Source: Azolla caroliniana
Lineage: Eukaryota > Polypodiophyta
Length of the DNA: 64,000 nt
Assembly (NCBI GenBank): GCA_043228905.1
Contig: JBHGNT010000007.1
Coordinates: 1,736,001-1,800,000, forward strand
Reading direction: 5' to 3'
Positions 35,092-44,799 of this stretch are shown piece after piece. How positions within the stretch are numbered: position 1 is the stretch's first letter; each line of letters begins with the position of its first letter. Below the pieces are notes generated by a model, which was not told the DNA's origin, ran no database searches, and saw only the letters and a program-made list of their open reading frames with translations. The translations under genes were made by a program, and so were the position numbers.

Positions 35092-35467
35092 TGTGGTCTA
35101 GAGAGAGAAGCCCTGTTTTGCATGTGTGAGGAGACAGTGATTGAGTGTATATCTAGACTCTAGAGAGAGAGAGAGAGAGAGGAGCTATGGGTTTTGTCTG
35201 TTTGACAGAGTGTGTAATATGTATATTAGATATCTAGATTTTGTAGAGAGAGAAAATCTGTTAGTTCTCGTGTGAGAGAGAGAGTGTGTGTGTATGTGTG
35301 TCAGACGCCACTTCTATTCACAAAGAATTATGAATATTAAAAATTAAAAAAACCCAAAAAAAGTCAAAAAAAAAAAAGCCAAACGAATATTGCGTATCAT
35401 ACGCGTACGTTTGCAAACGTTCGCGTACGTCCAGTAAATTGGACGTACGCGAATATTAGGAACTATG
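34860..35467. mobile_element. hAT-like MITE carrying a (GA)n microsatellite
   Basis: It starts CATAGTTCTAGCCATACGTCC and ends in the complement of CATAGTTCCTAATATTCGCG. It is flanked by a perfect 8-bp duplication ATTGTATT (34852-34859 and 35468-35475). The 608 bp contain G12 followed by about 28 GA units (35021-35090) and an inverted ACGCGTACG-rich 3' end. The CATAGTT ends and the 8-bp duplication match the MITE at 13876. Confidence 0.82.
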
Positions 35468-35813
35468 ATTGTATTTAAATCAATTGTTATGTTTTAACCA
35501 ACACATCCAATACATGGTCATGTTATGTATATCTCAGTATATACATTATTAGTAGATTATCTATTTCCACATGCTAGGAGTTTTTAGAAGCTTTGAGAAA
35601 GCTCTAGAAGCTTGAACATTCTAGAAGCTTGTGTGTGAAAATGGGTATCTGTATGGAACTACATTTAGAGCCCACAAATATGTATAAATACAAGGGTTCA
35701 CTTTGCTAGTTACAAAATCCAATATTTTGCTTTATTTATCTCTTGCTTCTTGCTTCTCTCTCTATCTCTTAGTATCTTACCTTTCACCTAGCTCTGGTTT
35801 GTTCTACTGTATT

Positions 35814-36272
35814 TGTAAAGAATCGGGTATGATTCTTGTGTAGCGGAAGTGATGTGTGTTATGTGTATGTGTGAGAAGAAAGAGAGAAGAGAAGAGAAAC
35901 ACAAGATAGATAAACTAGAGAAATGAAATACTCAAGAAGAAGAAGATGTATATTCACAAGTAGAATATGAAATACAAAATGTAGCATTACAAGGAGTCAT
36001 AACCGACTTAATATGAAGTATGAGGAGGGTGCTTTATATATAGTCACCCTCTCTCTTCATTAACTAACTACAACAACCACTCTCTCTTGGGGAATGTGAA
36101 AACTCATAGTCATGGGGAATATGTAACTCATTAGTTATGTGTCATAGAATATGATTCTATGACACATAGTTAATGTGTAGAGAATAGTGGTGTGACTCTT
36201 GACCTTTGAGTAATCATAGATTCTCAAAAGGTGTGTTCACACGTTGCACTATGTTGAGCTTGATTCTCAACA
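35814..36272 (-). mobile_element. Solo LTR of a copia-type element
   Basis: The 459-bp insert starts TGTAAAGAATCGGG and ends TTGATTCTCAACA on the + strand. It is flanked by a perfect GTATT duplication (35809-35813 and 36273-36277). Read on the minus strand it has the order TGTTGAGAATC, a TATATATAAAGC promoter, then a CT-rich leader, so its transcription sense is minus. A 13-bp stem TGTGTCATAGAAT/ATTCTATGACACA lies at 36138-36166. Confidence 0.93.
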
Positions 36273-36690
36273 GTATTTGTTCGTGACAATTTGTTCACCT
36301 TCCATCTCCAAGCTTTATGACATGTCAAAATCTACCAGGAGAATAAATAAACTATTGGAAGCCATGCATTAACTTGAACTTGAAAATGAGAATCTTCAAG
36401 AATCCTTGGAGAAACTCCAAGCTAGTACTCCAACGGAACTGGAGAACGAAGAAAGCAAGTCCCCTCCTACATCAAGGAATATCCTATATGTAGACCATGG
36501 TCCCTTGTCAATCCTCACTCCAATTCCTCTTCACCCCACTCCAACTATAGAACCCAATGTCAATTTACCTGACAAGTTCAATGGCATAAGGGCACGATTC
36601 TAAGGGTTCATAAATCAGGTCAAGCTTATTATCTGACAACAACCCCAAAGATTTATGGATGATTTTTGCCGAGTTGGGCTCGTTGGGACC

Positions 36691-37628
36691 TGTCACGAAC
36701 ACACTAACCACGAACTTGGACGGAACACGAATGATGGGGCTAAGTGCGTGGAACTTAAGAAGCTGGGAACGACACAAAAGCATGAAGATATAGATAAAGA
36801 TCAAGGAGACAAGATGGGATGAAACAAGAACACTAGATTGATGTGTCAATGGCTAGTGTTGTATCCCCTAAAAGGGACCAAGGAGGTTACAAGTATTTAT
36901 ATTGTGAGTTGAAGTACATGCATTATTCTCCACACCTTCTAGTTCTAGAACTTTCTAGAGATATGTGACTAAAGAGTATTTCTAGATCAAGTACATTATA
37001 TACAAATAAATGTTCATGTCAAAATGATTGAGCATGATATCTTGTTGAGTGAGGTTGCAAGCTCAATCCTTACCAACTATGTATTTTATGTCACTATGTC
37101 GTGACATTATCCTCCCCTTTACGACCGCCTTTTCGAAAGAGTGGCATAGGGGTGAGTGGGAATTGGACACATCAATTTAGTATTGTCGTTTTGTCCCATC
37201 TTGATTTTTATCTCTGTCTTCATGCTCTTGTGTCATTCCTAGCTTCTTAACTTCCACGCTCTTAGCCCCATCATCCGTGCTAAATCCGAGTTCAGGGTTA
37301 GTGTGTCTATGACAGTTTGAATCCCCTAAAAGGGACCAAGGAGGTTACAAGTATTTATATTGTGAGTTGAAGTACATGCATTAGAATATTCTAGAGAAAA
37401 GTGGTACTTGGACGATGAGAGAGGTGCCGAACATTGGAAACTACCCAAATAGAAGTAACGTTTTAGAACCCTCTAGAAACTTCTAGTTCTAGAACTTTCT
37501 AGAGATATATGACATTAAAAGTGTATTTCTAAATCAAATATCAAAATGGTTGAGCATGATATCTTGTTGAGTGAGGTTGTAGGTTCAATCCTCACCAACT
37601 ATGTATTTTATGTCGTTGTGTCGTGACA
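36691..37628 (-). mobile_element. Non-autonomous LTR element E3 with rearranged 5' LTR
   Basis: The 938-bp insert is flanked by GGACC (36686-36690) and AGACC (37629-37633), and the gag reading frame joins across it. In its own minus-strand sense the 3' LTR is 37106-36691 (416 bp, TGTCACGACATAG to GTGTTCGTGACA), preceded by the same purine tract GTAAAGGGGAGGATAA as in E2. The 5' LTR runs 37628-37315, then switches to an inverted copy of the LTR end (37314-37164). Only about 55 bp lie between this and the 3' LTR. No genes are carried. Confidence 0.83.
36943..36960. promoter_or_regulatory. Heat-shock-element motif in the E3 3' LTR
   Basis: TTC-ta-GAA-ct-TTC-ta-GAg, three perfect alternating pentamers and one imperfect. 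In the minus sense it lies about 45 bases upstream of the LTR TATAAATAC sequence at 36892-36900. The 5' copy has the same motif near 37485-37502. Confidence 0.6.
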
Positions 37629-38066
37629 AGACCCTTCTCTCAGGAGATCCATAAAGTTGGTTCACACCTTTGGTTGAAACATCATCACCACTTGTAGAAA
37701 AATTTCCTGCTTTCCTAAAAGACTTTTAGGCGGCATTTAGAGATACAGATCGTTGTTGAACAAACCTTACCAAACTCTATTTGTTACATCAAGATAAACA
37801 TCCAATGTCCGTTTATGCCTATCAATTTAGACAATTAGCATGTGATGTTTAGTGGGATGACCACACCCTTTACGACCCTTTTTGTCAGGACCTTTGAAGT
37901 AATGTTAAGAATCTACTGCTGAACTTCTTGGAGCCGACTTCATTATTGCAAACCATCATGCAAGCAATTAGCTTTGACAACCACCTTTTTGAACTTCATT
38001 AAGAGGAACAGACGACTTCCAAGTTGTTGCCCTTTCTCCACCTTAAAACTATGGTACAACCCCAAG

Positions 38067-38410
38067 TGTTACGGGCATGACCATTTAATATCCCGTGGTG
38101 AGAATTTACCGTAGTATTCTATACACGTGGATAAGTGTGAGGGTTAAACGAGAGTGTAAAGAATAGGAGGATTACTTTTAATCCTCGGGATTGAGACGAC
38201 CCATTAGGTCAAGTGTGAACTTGCCTGGGGGCCTTGGGTATCGCTATAAATAAGAGGCCTAGCTACCCTCATTTGAGGATCTTTGGACTACATCGAGACT
38301 CTGCTCTTGTGGTGGGTCAATTCTTGTAGCGAGCGCGCCAGCACCAGGTACGACTCGACGCCACGGCGGTGGTATGGGACGCCGATCGAGGCTCGAGTCC
38401 ATCTCGATCC
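38067..38410 (+). repeat. Chromovirus 2 5' LTR, truncated
   Basis: It matches 43351-43694. Similarity stops sharply after CTCGATCC. A TATAAATAAGAGGCC promoter lies at 38255-38269. Confidence 0.88.
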
Positions 38411-40690
38411 GACGAACGGACCCGGACGGGAACCGGGCGGAGCGGACTCCCGGATGACCATTCCGGGAGGGAGGAAGAGAGCTGGCCTACGAAGAGGCCG
38501 AGGACACGGTACGTCGGTACCACGGGAGAGGGTGCGGAGTAAACCGCCCTCTCGGCATGTGGAAAAGGACGACCCGGGATAGGGTCGGAAAATACAAATC
38601 GGCGGTCTACGGAGGATCCTTCACACTGATTCTAGAGACTTCGGAAGTCGGCAACGCGGTCGACGTAAGACCAAGATACTGACGGTGGCGGCGAGGTGAC
38701 GAAGGCAAGGGCTACGGATGGGCGGCCTACGGAGGATCCTTCACACCGATTCTAGAGACTTCGGCAGTCGGCAACGCGGTCGACGTAAGACCAAGATACT
38801 GACGGTGGCGGCGAGGTGACGAAGGCAAAAGGGCGTAAGGAAGTCCGGTCCTACGGGATCCCCACTCTTAACCAGAGACTACGACAGTTCGGCCAACGTG
38901 GCAACATGAGACCGAGAGAGAAGGTTGGTGGCGGCGGGAAACGGGACCCGGCTACGCGGAAGACACGAGGAGAGTCCGGGAGGAACTCAAACAAAAGACA
39001 CCCGAATTTCGGCTAGCATAGAAACGGAGTCCGTTCCTATGGGACCCTCACACCGATCCGGAGACCCCGGCAGTTCGGCCAACGTGGCAACGTGAGACCT
39101 AGGGAGAAGGACGGTGGCGGTAGGGAACGGGACCCGACAACACGAGGTAGCGGATAGGGAGCCGGTAAGACGGGCGGACGAAGTGCGAAACCCTCACCGG
39201 CCGGTCTCGGTTTCAGAAGGAGCCGGTAGGGGCGAACACAGGGAGGTGTGTCAGGCCGGAAAGGCACACCTTGGACAGAACAAGAGTCTCGCAAGTGGCC
39301 ATCGCGGGGCGGATCGAAGCGTGACTACGGGAGGGTGTTCGGCGCGGGCAGTGCCAAACAACGGACGGGGGTATGTGGCACACGGAGGTGCCGGAGCGGA
39401 AAGGCGAGCGCGGAGATAGGTTGCGCGGTTCGGAGATAGGAGAAGGCCGGAAAGGGATCCTCCACACCGTTCTGGAGACCATGGCGATTCGAGCCGACGC
39501 GGCGATGTAAGACCATGGAGAAGGAAGGTGGCGGCGAGAGGACGAGGGCAGCGCGAAACGACATGGGACGGCAATCAGGACAACGCGAATGATCAACGGA
39601 GGCCAAACGGGCCACTACGGGCATGCCTCAAGCGGAGGACATCGGGCATACGGTGGGAAGCGGGGCGATCATACGGTCGAACAAGGGCCAGCGAAAGTAC
39701 ACGTACTACGGAGATCCCGGCAGAGGACCCATCGACGGGTCGAACGAGCCTATGGGGAGGTAAGCGCGAAGGAAGAATCGAAGCCGACGGATCAAACCGG
39801 CAACGAGCCGGGATACGGATCACAGAAGACCGGTTTCTCGCCGGCCGAAATCTCTCACCCTTCAACCAGATTTGGCACGTACCGGTGGACGTGCAGTTAG
39901 GTGGGGGCGGATGTCGTGAAGAATTTCGGCCAGAGGCGGAAACCGGGAAACATTGGCTATATCGGCGGGGTGCAGCGTGTGTACGCACCCATGTACATTT
40001 AGTGTGAATATCGAGGGCGCCTTTATGGCGTCGAAGAGTAGTCAAGTCGGGACAGACGATCCCATGTAAGTCGGGATTTATCCCACATTGTAACACATCC
40101 CTCTCCTTGTTCTATAAAAGGAAGGGAACGCTCTTTGTGAAAGGGTTGCCCATTTTGCATTAGAGGGTATACCGTTAGGTTTAGAGTTAGGTTCTTCTTC
40201 TTCTTCTCCCCCTTCGTGTTCGCTTAGTGTTTGCTGCAGCTCATCTCCTGCGCAAGACCCCGCTCGGCGCGACGAGCCCATGAGCTCCCTGACGGCGGCT
40301 TGGCAACAGACAACTACTGTAACCTACCTCAGTTCGGCTCGAAGCCGGGAATGTATTCTTCTTCTAAATATATATATATATATATATATATACGTTTGCG
40401 TCTGTCTGTGTATATTGGCGTCTTTGTTGGTGTCGGGTGCCTCCCCTTTCCGTGTTTCCTGTACATGAGGGCGTGAGTTGTGTGTGTGTGTGCGTGTGTG
40501 TGCTTGAGTCGGTGTTAAGCGCGCGCTCCCTCTCTTTCTCTCTCTCCCTTCGGTCGCTTCCAGTGTTCTTCTGGGATCCCCGGAAACGGTGAAGCACAAC
40601 TTCCTACGCTCCGTCGCTCCCTGGTCCAAGACCCCCGTGGTCCCGCCTTTCTCCACGTACGCGCGTAACAACGCGACAACGTTATAGTAA
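38411..40690. other. GC- and CpG-rich block of unknown origin inside chromovirus 2
   Basis: Base composition jumps from AT-rich surroundings to clearly GC-rich with very frequent CG dinucleotides. The first 1.2 kb is built of diverged units containing GGATCCTTCACACCG, GGAGAC, CGGCAGTTCGGCCAACG and GGTGGCGG, seen near 38610, 38725, 38860, 39045 and 39455; the first two form a near-perfect 120-bp tandem. A promoter-like TATAAAAGG at 40113-40121 is followed by a TTCTTC-rich leader, then (TA)n at 40370-40391 and (GT)n. Open frames on both strands (for example 39528-40007 and 39593-40096) overlap each other and show no domain, so I do not call genes. It ends where RT wording starts ([10 protein letters not shown]). 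Confidence 0.7.
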
Positions 40691-40692
40691 AT

Positions 40693-43340
40693 CTCCATGG
40701 GGTGCACCAGTTCTCTTGGTAAAAAAGAAAGAGGGCACATGGCGTATGTGTATTAATTACCGACGCTTGAATAAAGTGACGATCAAGAATTCGTACCCAT
40801 TGCCTCGGGCTGACGATCTAATTGACCGTCTCCAGGGAGCTCGGTATTTTACGAAACTTGATCTCCATACTGGCTACCATCAATTACGAATAAGTGAGGA
40901 CGATGTTCCTAAAACGGCATTTTGTATGCGCTATGGCCATTACGAGTTTTTGGTTATGCCTTTTGGTTTGACCAATGCTCCGGCTACTTTTCAACAAGAA
41001 ATGAATGACATTTTCCGAGAACAACTTGGAAAATTTGTCGTTATTTTCTTGGATGATATTTTAGTTTATAGCCGTACATTAAAAGAACATGCTAGACATG
41101 TCCACTTTGTTTTACAAACATTGCGTGACAAACAGTTTTATGCGAAGATCTCAAAATGTGCGTTCTTCAAGAAATCAATTACTTAGCTAGGACATCTCAT
41201 AACCGAACGAGGAGTTAAAATTGATCCTTCTCGCATTGAGAAAATCAAGCTTTGGCCCATTCTTTGGAATATTTGAGAAGTTCGATCATTCCTTGGTTTT
41301 GTCGGGTTTTTGCGAAAGTTTCTTCGTAATTACTCCCAATTGACGACGTTGTTTACTGATCTCTTAAAAGGTCAAATGCGTAAGTCTACAAAACCTATTG
41401 TGTAGAATGCTACACTAGACCTCGCCTTTAAGGAACTCAAGGACCTGGTTTGCAAGGCTCCTTCACTTCTTTTACCTGATCCTTCAAAACCTTTTGAGGT
41501 TGAAACCGATGCAAGCGATTATGCTATAGGTGATGTCTTGTATCAAGATGGTAAACCAATAGCATTCGAGAGTAAGAAACTTGATTCTGCTCAATGTCGG
41601 TATACCGTTCAAGAAAAGGAATTATTTGCAGTTATACATGCGCTCAAAACATGGCGCCATTATCTTTATGGAAATCGCTTTGTGGTAACTACGGACCACG
41701 AGTCCTTGAAATATTTTTGTGACCAACAAGACCTGAAAGGTCGTAAGGCACGATGGGCTGATCTCATCCAGGACTTTGATTTTTCCATACGATATCGTAA
41801 AGGTTCCATGAACACTGTCATTGATGCACTAAGTCGCATCCGTGAAGTTAACATGCTTAGCTTCACTGAAATAACATCAGATCTTTATGATCACCTTCGA
41901 GGAAAGTATCCTGATGACAGTTATTTTGCAAAATACTGGGCAAGAGTTGAGTCTGGAATAGACACCACATCCTCGAAGGAATACTTCCACATTGCTAACG
42001 GTTTGCTCTAACGTAATGGGAAGGTTTGTGTTCCAGATTTACCCGAGGTCAAAAAGAGGATTCTTTTTTAATGCCATGATGCACCCTCAGCAGGGCACCC
42101 TGAAATAAATCGTACGCTCGTTCTCATCTCCACTCAATTTTATTGGCCTAAGATGCGTCCTGACATACATAGTTATGTGACTAAATGTCACCAGTGTCAG
42201 GTTAACAAAGCCGAGCGACTTAAAGCCGCAGGACTTTTACATCCCTTGGACATTCCCAATAATAACTGGGAAAGTATATCCATGGATTTTATTGTTAGTC
42301 TTCCTCGCACCCAAAAAGGTCATGATGCCATATGGGTTGTCGTTGATCGACTAACTAAAATGGCCAGATTTATTGCTACTAAAACCACGGTAACAGCTCC
42401 TGAATTGGCTTACCAATTCGTTGACGAATTATTTTGTTTTTATGGGTTACCGATGGATATCGTGAGTGATCGAGATCCAAAGTTTACTAGTGACTTCTGG
42501 ACGCAAGTCTTTAAGAAGTTAGAAACTACGTTGAGCATGAGCTCCACAGATCATCCTCAATCCGATGGATAGACAGAACGAGTAAATCAAATTATTGAGG
42601 ACATGCTTCGAGCATACGTTGGTGCAAAACCAACAAAATGGGAACGTTATCTCCCAATTTTGGAGTTTGCTTATAACAGCTCCAAGCATACGTCGACGGG
42701 ATATAGTCCTTTTATGTTGATGTATGGTTTTCAACCACGAGCCCCAATTGATGTTAATATACATCATGATGAGTTGCAAAGTACGCAAAACTTTCTTCGG
42801 GATATGCAAGATATGTTGCATATTGCACGAGATAATATAAAAACAGCTCAAGATAGAGTGCGTTTTTATGCCTACCATCATAGGCAACCTCGTGTATTCA
42901 ACCCTGGACAGAAGGTATTTTTACGTGTACCTCACACTTCTAAGACATTTTCTACGGGTAAGTGCGCTAAGTTAGCCCCACGGTTTTGTGGACCTTTTAC
43001 AGCCCTCAAACGCATTGGGTCATCAGCCTATCGTCTTGCTCTTCCCGATGGTGTTGGAATTCATCCAGTCTTCCATGTGAGTCGTCTAAAAGAACTTCTA
43101 GGTTCTGGCGACAACACAATTACAACTGAAACTCTGGTTACTTCTGAAGATTTATCTTCGAAACCACATGTACTTGAAAGAATTCTCGATGTTAAAACAA
43201 AAAAGTTACATACTAAAGAAATCTGAAAATTTAAAATTAAATGGATGGACAAATCTATCAAAGATGCCACATGGGAACACGAGAATACTCTAAGAACAAA
43301 CTTCCCTAACTTTCCATTGCAAGACTGCAATGTTTTAAAG
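40693..43340 (+). pseudogene. Chromovirus 2 pol: RT, RNase H, integrase, chromodomain-like tail
   Basis: RT begins [17 protein letters not shown] and includes [26 protein letters not shown] and the catalytic [15 protein letters not shown] at 41185 and further stops follow (near 41275 and 41405). RNase H keeps FEVETDASDYAIG, TVQEKELFAVIHALK and TDHESLKYF. Integrase keeps a CHQCQ zinc pair, SMDFIVSLP, IVSDRDPKF and, after a CAG to TAG change at about 42570, TERVNQIIED. GPQ-type linker wording FHVSRLKELL leads to a degenerate chromodomain (VLERILDVKTKKL, FKIKWMDKS, ATWEHE). In an active element these make, degrade and integrate the cDNA. Protease and gag are missing. Confidence 0.88.
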
Positions 43341-43350
43341 AAGGGGAGTA

Positions 43351-43805
43351 TGTTACGGGCATGACCATTTAATATCCCGTGGTGAGAATTTACCGTAGTA
43401 TTCTATACACGTGGATAAGTGTGAGGGTTAAACGAGAGTGTAAAGAAGGGGAGGATTACTTTTAATCCTCGGGATTGAGACAACCCATTAGGTCAAGTGT
43501 GAACTTTCCTGGGGGCCTTGGGTATCATTATAAATAAGAGGCCTAGCTACCCTCGTTTGAGGATCTTTGGACTACATCGAGACTCTGCTCTTGTGGTGGG
43601 TCAACTCTTGTAGCGAGTGCGCCAGCACCAGGTACGACTCGACGCCACGGCGGTGGTATGGGACGTCGATCGAGGCTCGAGTCCGTCTCGATCCCTTCTC
43701 TCGGGGGTGGTCGGGTGGATCGACACCCTTCTTTCTCTTTCTCCTTTCTATCTATCATTAGTTTATCCTTATCTTAAGCTTACTTTAGTACCTAGATCTC
43801 TAATA
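43351..43805 (+). repeat. Chromovirus 2 3' LTR, complete
   Basis: The 455 bp run from TGTTACGGG to CTAATA, ending TA where CA is usual. It contains TATAAATAAGAGGCC at about 43532. Confidence 0.88.
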
Positions 43806-44420
43806 CCAAGTGCCTGTGAGATCTCGTCCAACGTCGTCAGTCAATGATCTTATACTAATGGAAATTGATCAAGCTCAAGCCCTACTCATCGCGGTTGAAA
43901 GACACTATTGATGAGCCAATGAGTTATGTTTATATTGTGGCGTCTCTACCCATCTAATTCATTTTAGCCCACTCAAAAACAATTTGCGACGAGTCTATCC
44001 GAACAATCCAATTTGTGAATCCCAACAATCGGAAAACAATGGTGTCCAACTACAATAAGAGCCATGCAGTTGGACAACAAATATTCATGTTACTCTCACA
44101 GCAAACAATTTCTCCTTTGAGGCAACTCTCCATTTCCAGTCTATTTCAATTCAATTCTTAGTGTTACTCGATTCCAGGGCAACGACTTGTTTTATGAGTG
44201 AAACGTTCGTTTGAAAACACAACTTTGCGGTTGTCTTGTTTTCAAAGCCTATCCCAATAGAACCTATCGACGAATGAATGCTCTCCTTTGGCGCAGTCAC
44301 GGAAACCACGGTCCCACTCATTTTGCACCTCGGGACCCATCGGGAAGCCTTATCATTTTACCTCATCACGTCACCGCGACATCCAATCATACTTGGGTTG
44401 TCTTGGCTGAAAGCCAATAA
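43806..44420 (+). pseudogene. Chromovirus 1 gag end (zinc knuckle) and protease remnant
   Basis: The gag reading resumes with VPVRSRPTSS and LMEIDQAQALLIAVERHY, then a decayed CCHC knuckle (ELCLYCGVSTHL) near 43927-43960. The protease core follows near 44165-44200 as QFLVLLDSRATTCF, where the active-site LDSGAT has become LDSRAT. Confidence 0.7.
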
Positions 44421-44631
44421 CCCTATTATAGATTGACGCAACCAGTCCCGTACTTTTAAACCGCGAACTCATATGGAGGTTGGAGTGGCTTCCCATGTTG
44501 GTGCCACGTCAGAATGGCCCAAATCGTTTTCTGTCGATCACTCCTCTATTCATGTAGGAAATGGTTCCAACTCAGATGCTCACGTCCTAGTTGTAACACA
44601 CTCCATCTCAATGGAAATGACTAAGAGTTAA

Positions 44632-44751
44632 GTATCTAGGCTTTGGTTCCCATGAAAACCACTCTCGACGAGTATCTGGGCTTTGGTTCCCATGAAAACC
44701 ACTCTCGACGAGTATTTAGGCTTTGGTTCCCATGAAAACCACTCTCGACTT
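44632..44751 (+). repeat. 40-bp tandem repeat, three units
   Basis: Three nearly identical units containing GGCTTTGGTTCCCATGAAAA and CACTCTCGAC. They lie between protease and RT of chromovirus 1, where the start of RT is missing. Confidence 0.95.
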
Positions 44752-44799
44752 ACTCCCGTGAATAAAAGCAACATTTCATACACGATATGAACACTTTCA

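Larger units (their letters stand above)
34816..36288 (+). repeat. Chromovirus 1 5' LTR, interrupted twice
   Basis: It begins TGTCAATGTAAATGTC, ends TTCGTGACA and matches 47581-47963. The MITE (34860-35467) and the copia solo LTR (35814-36272) sit inside it. A TATAAATAC box lies near 35680. GAA-ca-TTC-ta-GAA-gc-TTg at 35614-35631 is a heat-shock-element-like motif about 50 bases upstream of it. Confidence 0.85.
36322..38066 (+). pseudogene. Chromovirus 1 gag, first part, interrupted by E3
   Basis: The ATG at 36322 opens MSKSTRRINKLLEAMH, followed after a stop by a coiled-coil-like LELENENLQESLEKLQ and then LPDKFNGIRARF, a typical chromovirus capsid start. Element E3 cuts it at 36691. The reading continues at 37629 with LLSGDP, SWFTPLVE and later CVYAYQFRQLACDV-like wording. 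Chromovirus 2 then cuts it again at 38067. Several stops are present. Confidence 0.75.
38067..43805 (+). mobile_element. Chromovirus 2 nested in the gag of chromovirus 1
   Basis: The 5739-bp element is flanked by perfect CCAAG duplications (38062-38066 and 43806-43810), and the outer gag frame joins across it as QPQVPVRSR. The 3' LTR is 43351-43805 (455 bp, TGTTACGGGCATGACC to CTCTAATA), with a purine tract AAAGAAGGGGAGTA before it. The 5' LTR is present only to 38410, where a GC-rich block replaces the LTR end, gag, protease and the start of RT. Over the shared 344 bp I count about 11 differences between the LTRs by eye, so the insertion is fairly young. Confidence 0.9.

Noticed and set aside
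39528-40096. Overlapping open frames of about 160 codons on both strands in the GC-rich block
   Set aside because: GC-rich DNA lacks stops by chance; the frames overlap each other antisense, show no domain and are rich in Arg/Gly/Pro.
44632-44751. Possible CRISPR-like array
   Set aside because: The three units are directly adjacent 40-bp tandems without spacers, in a plant retroelement.
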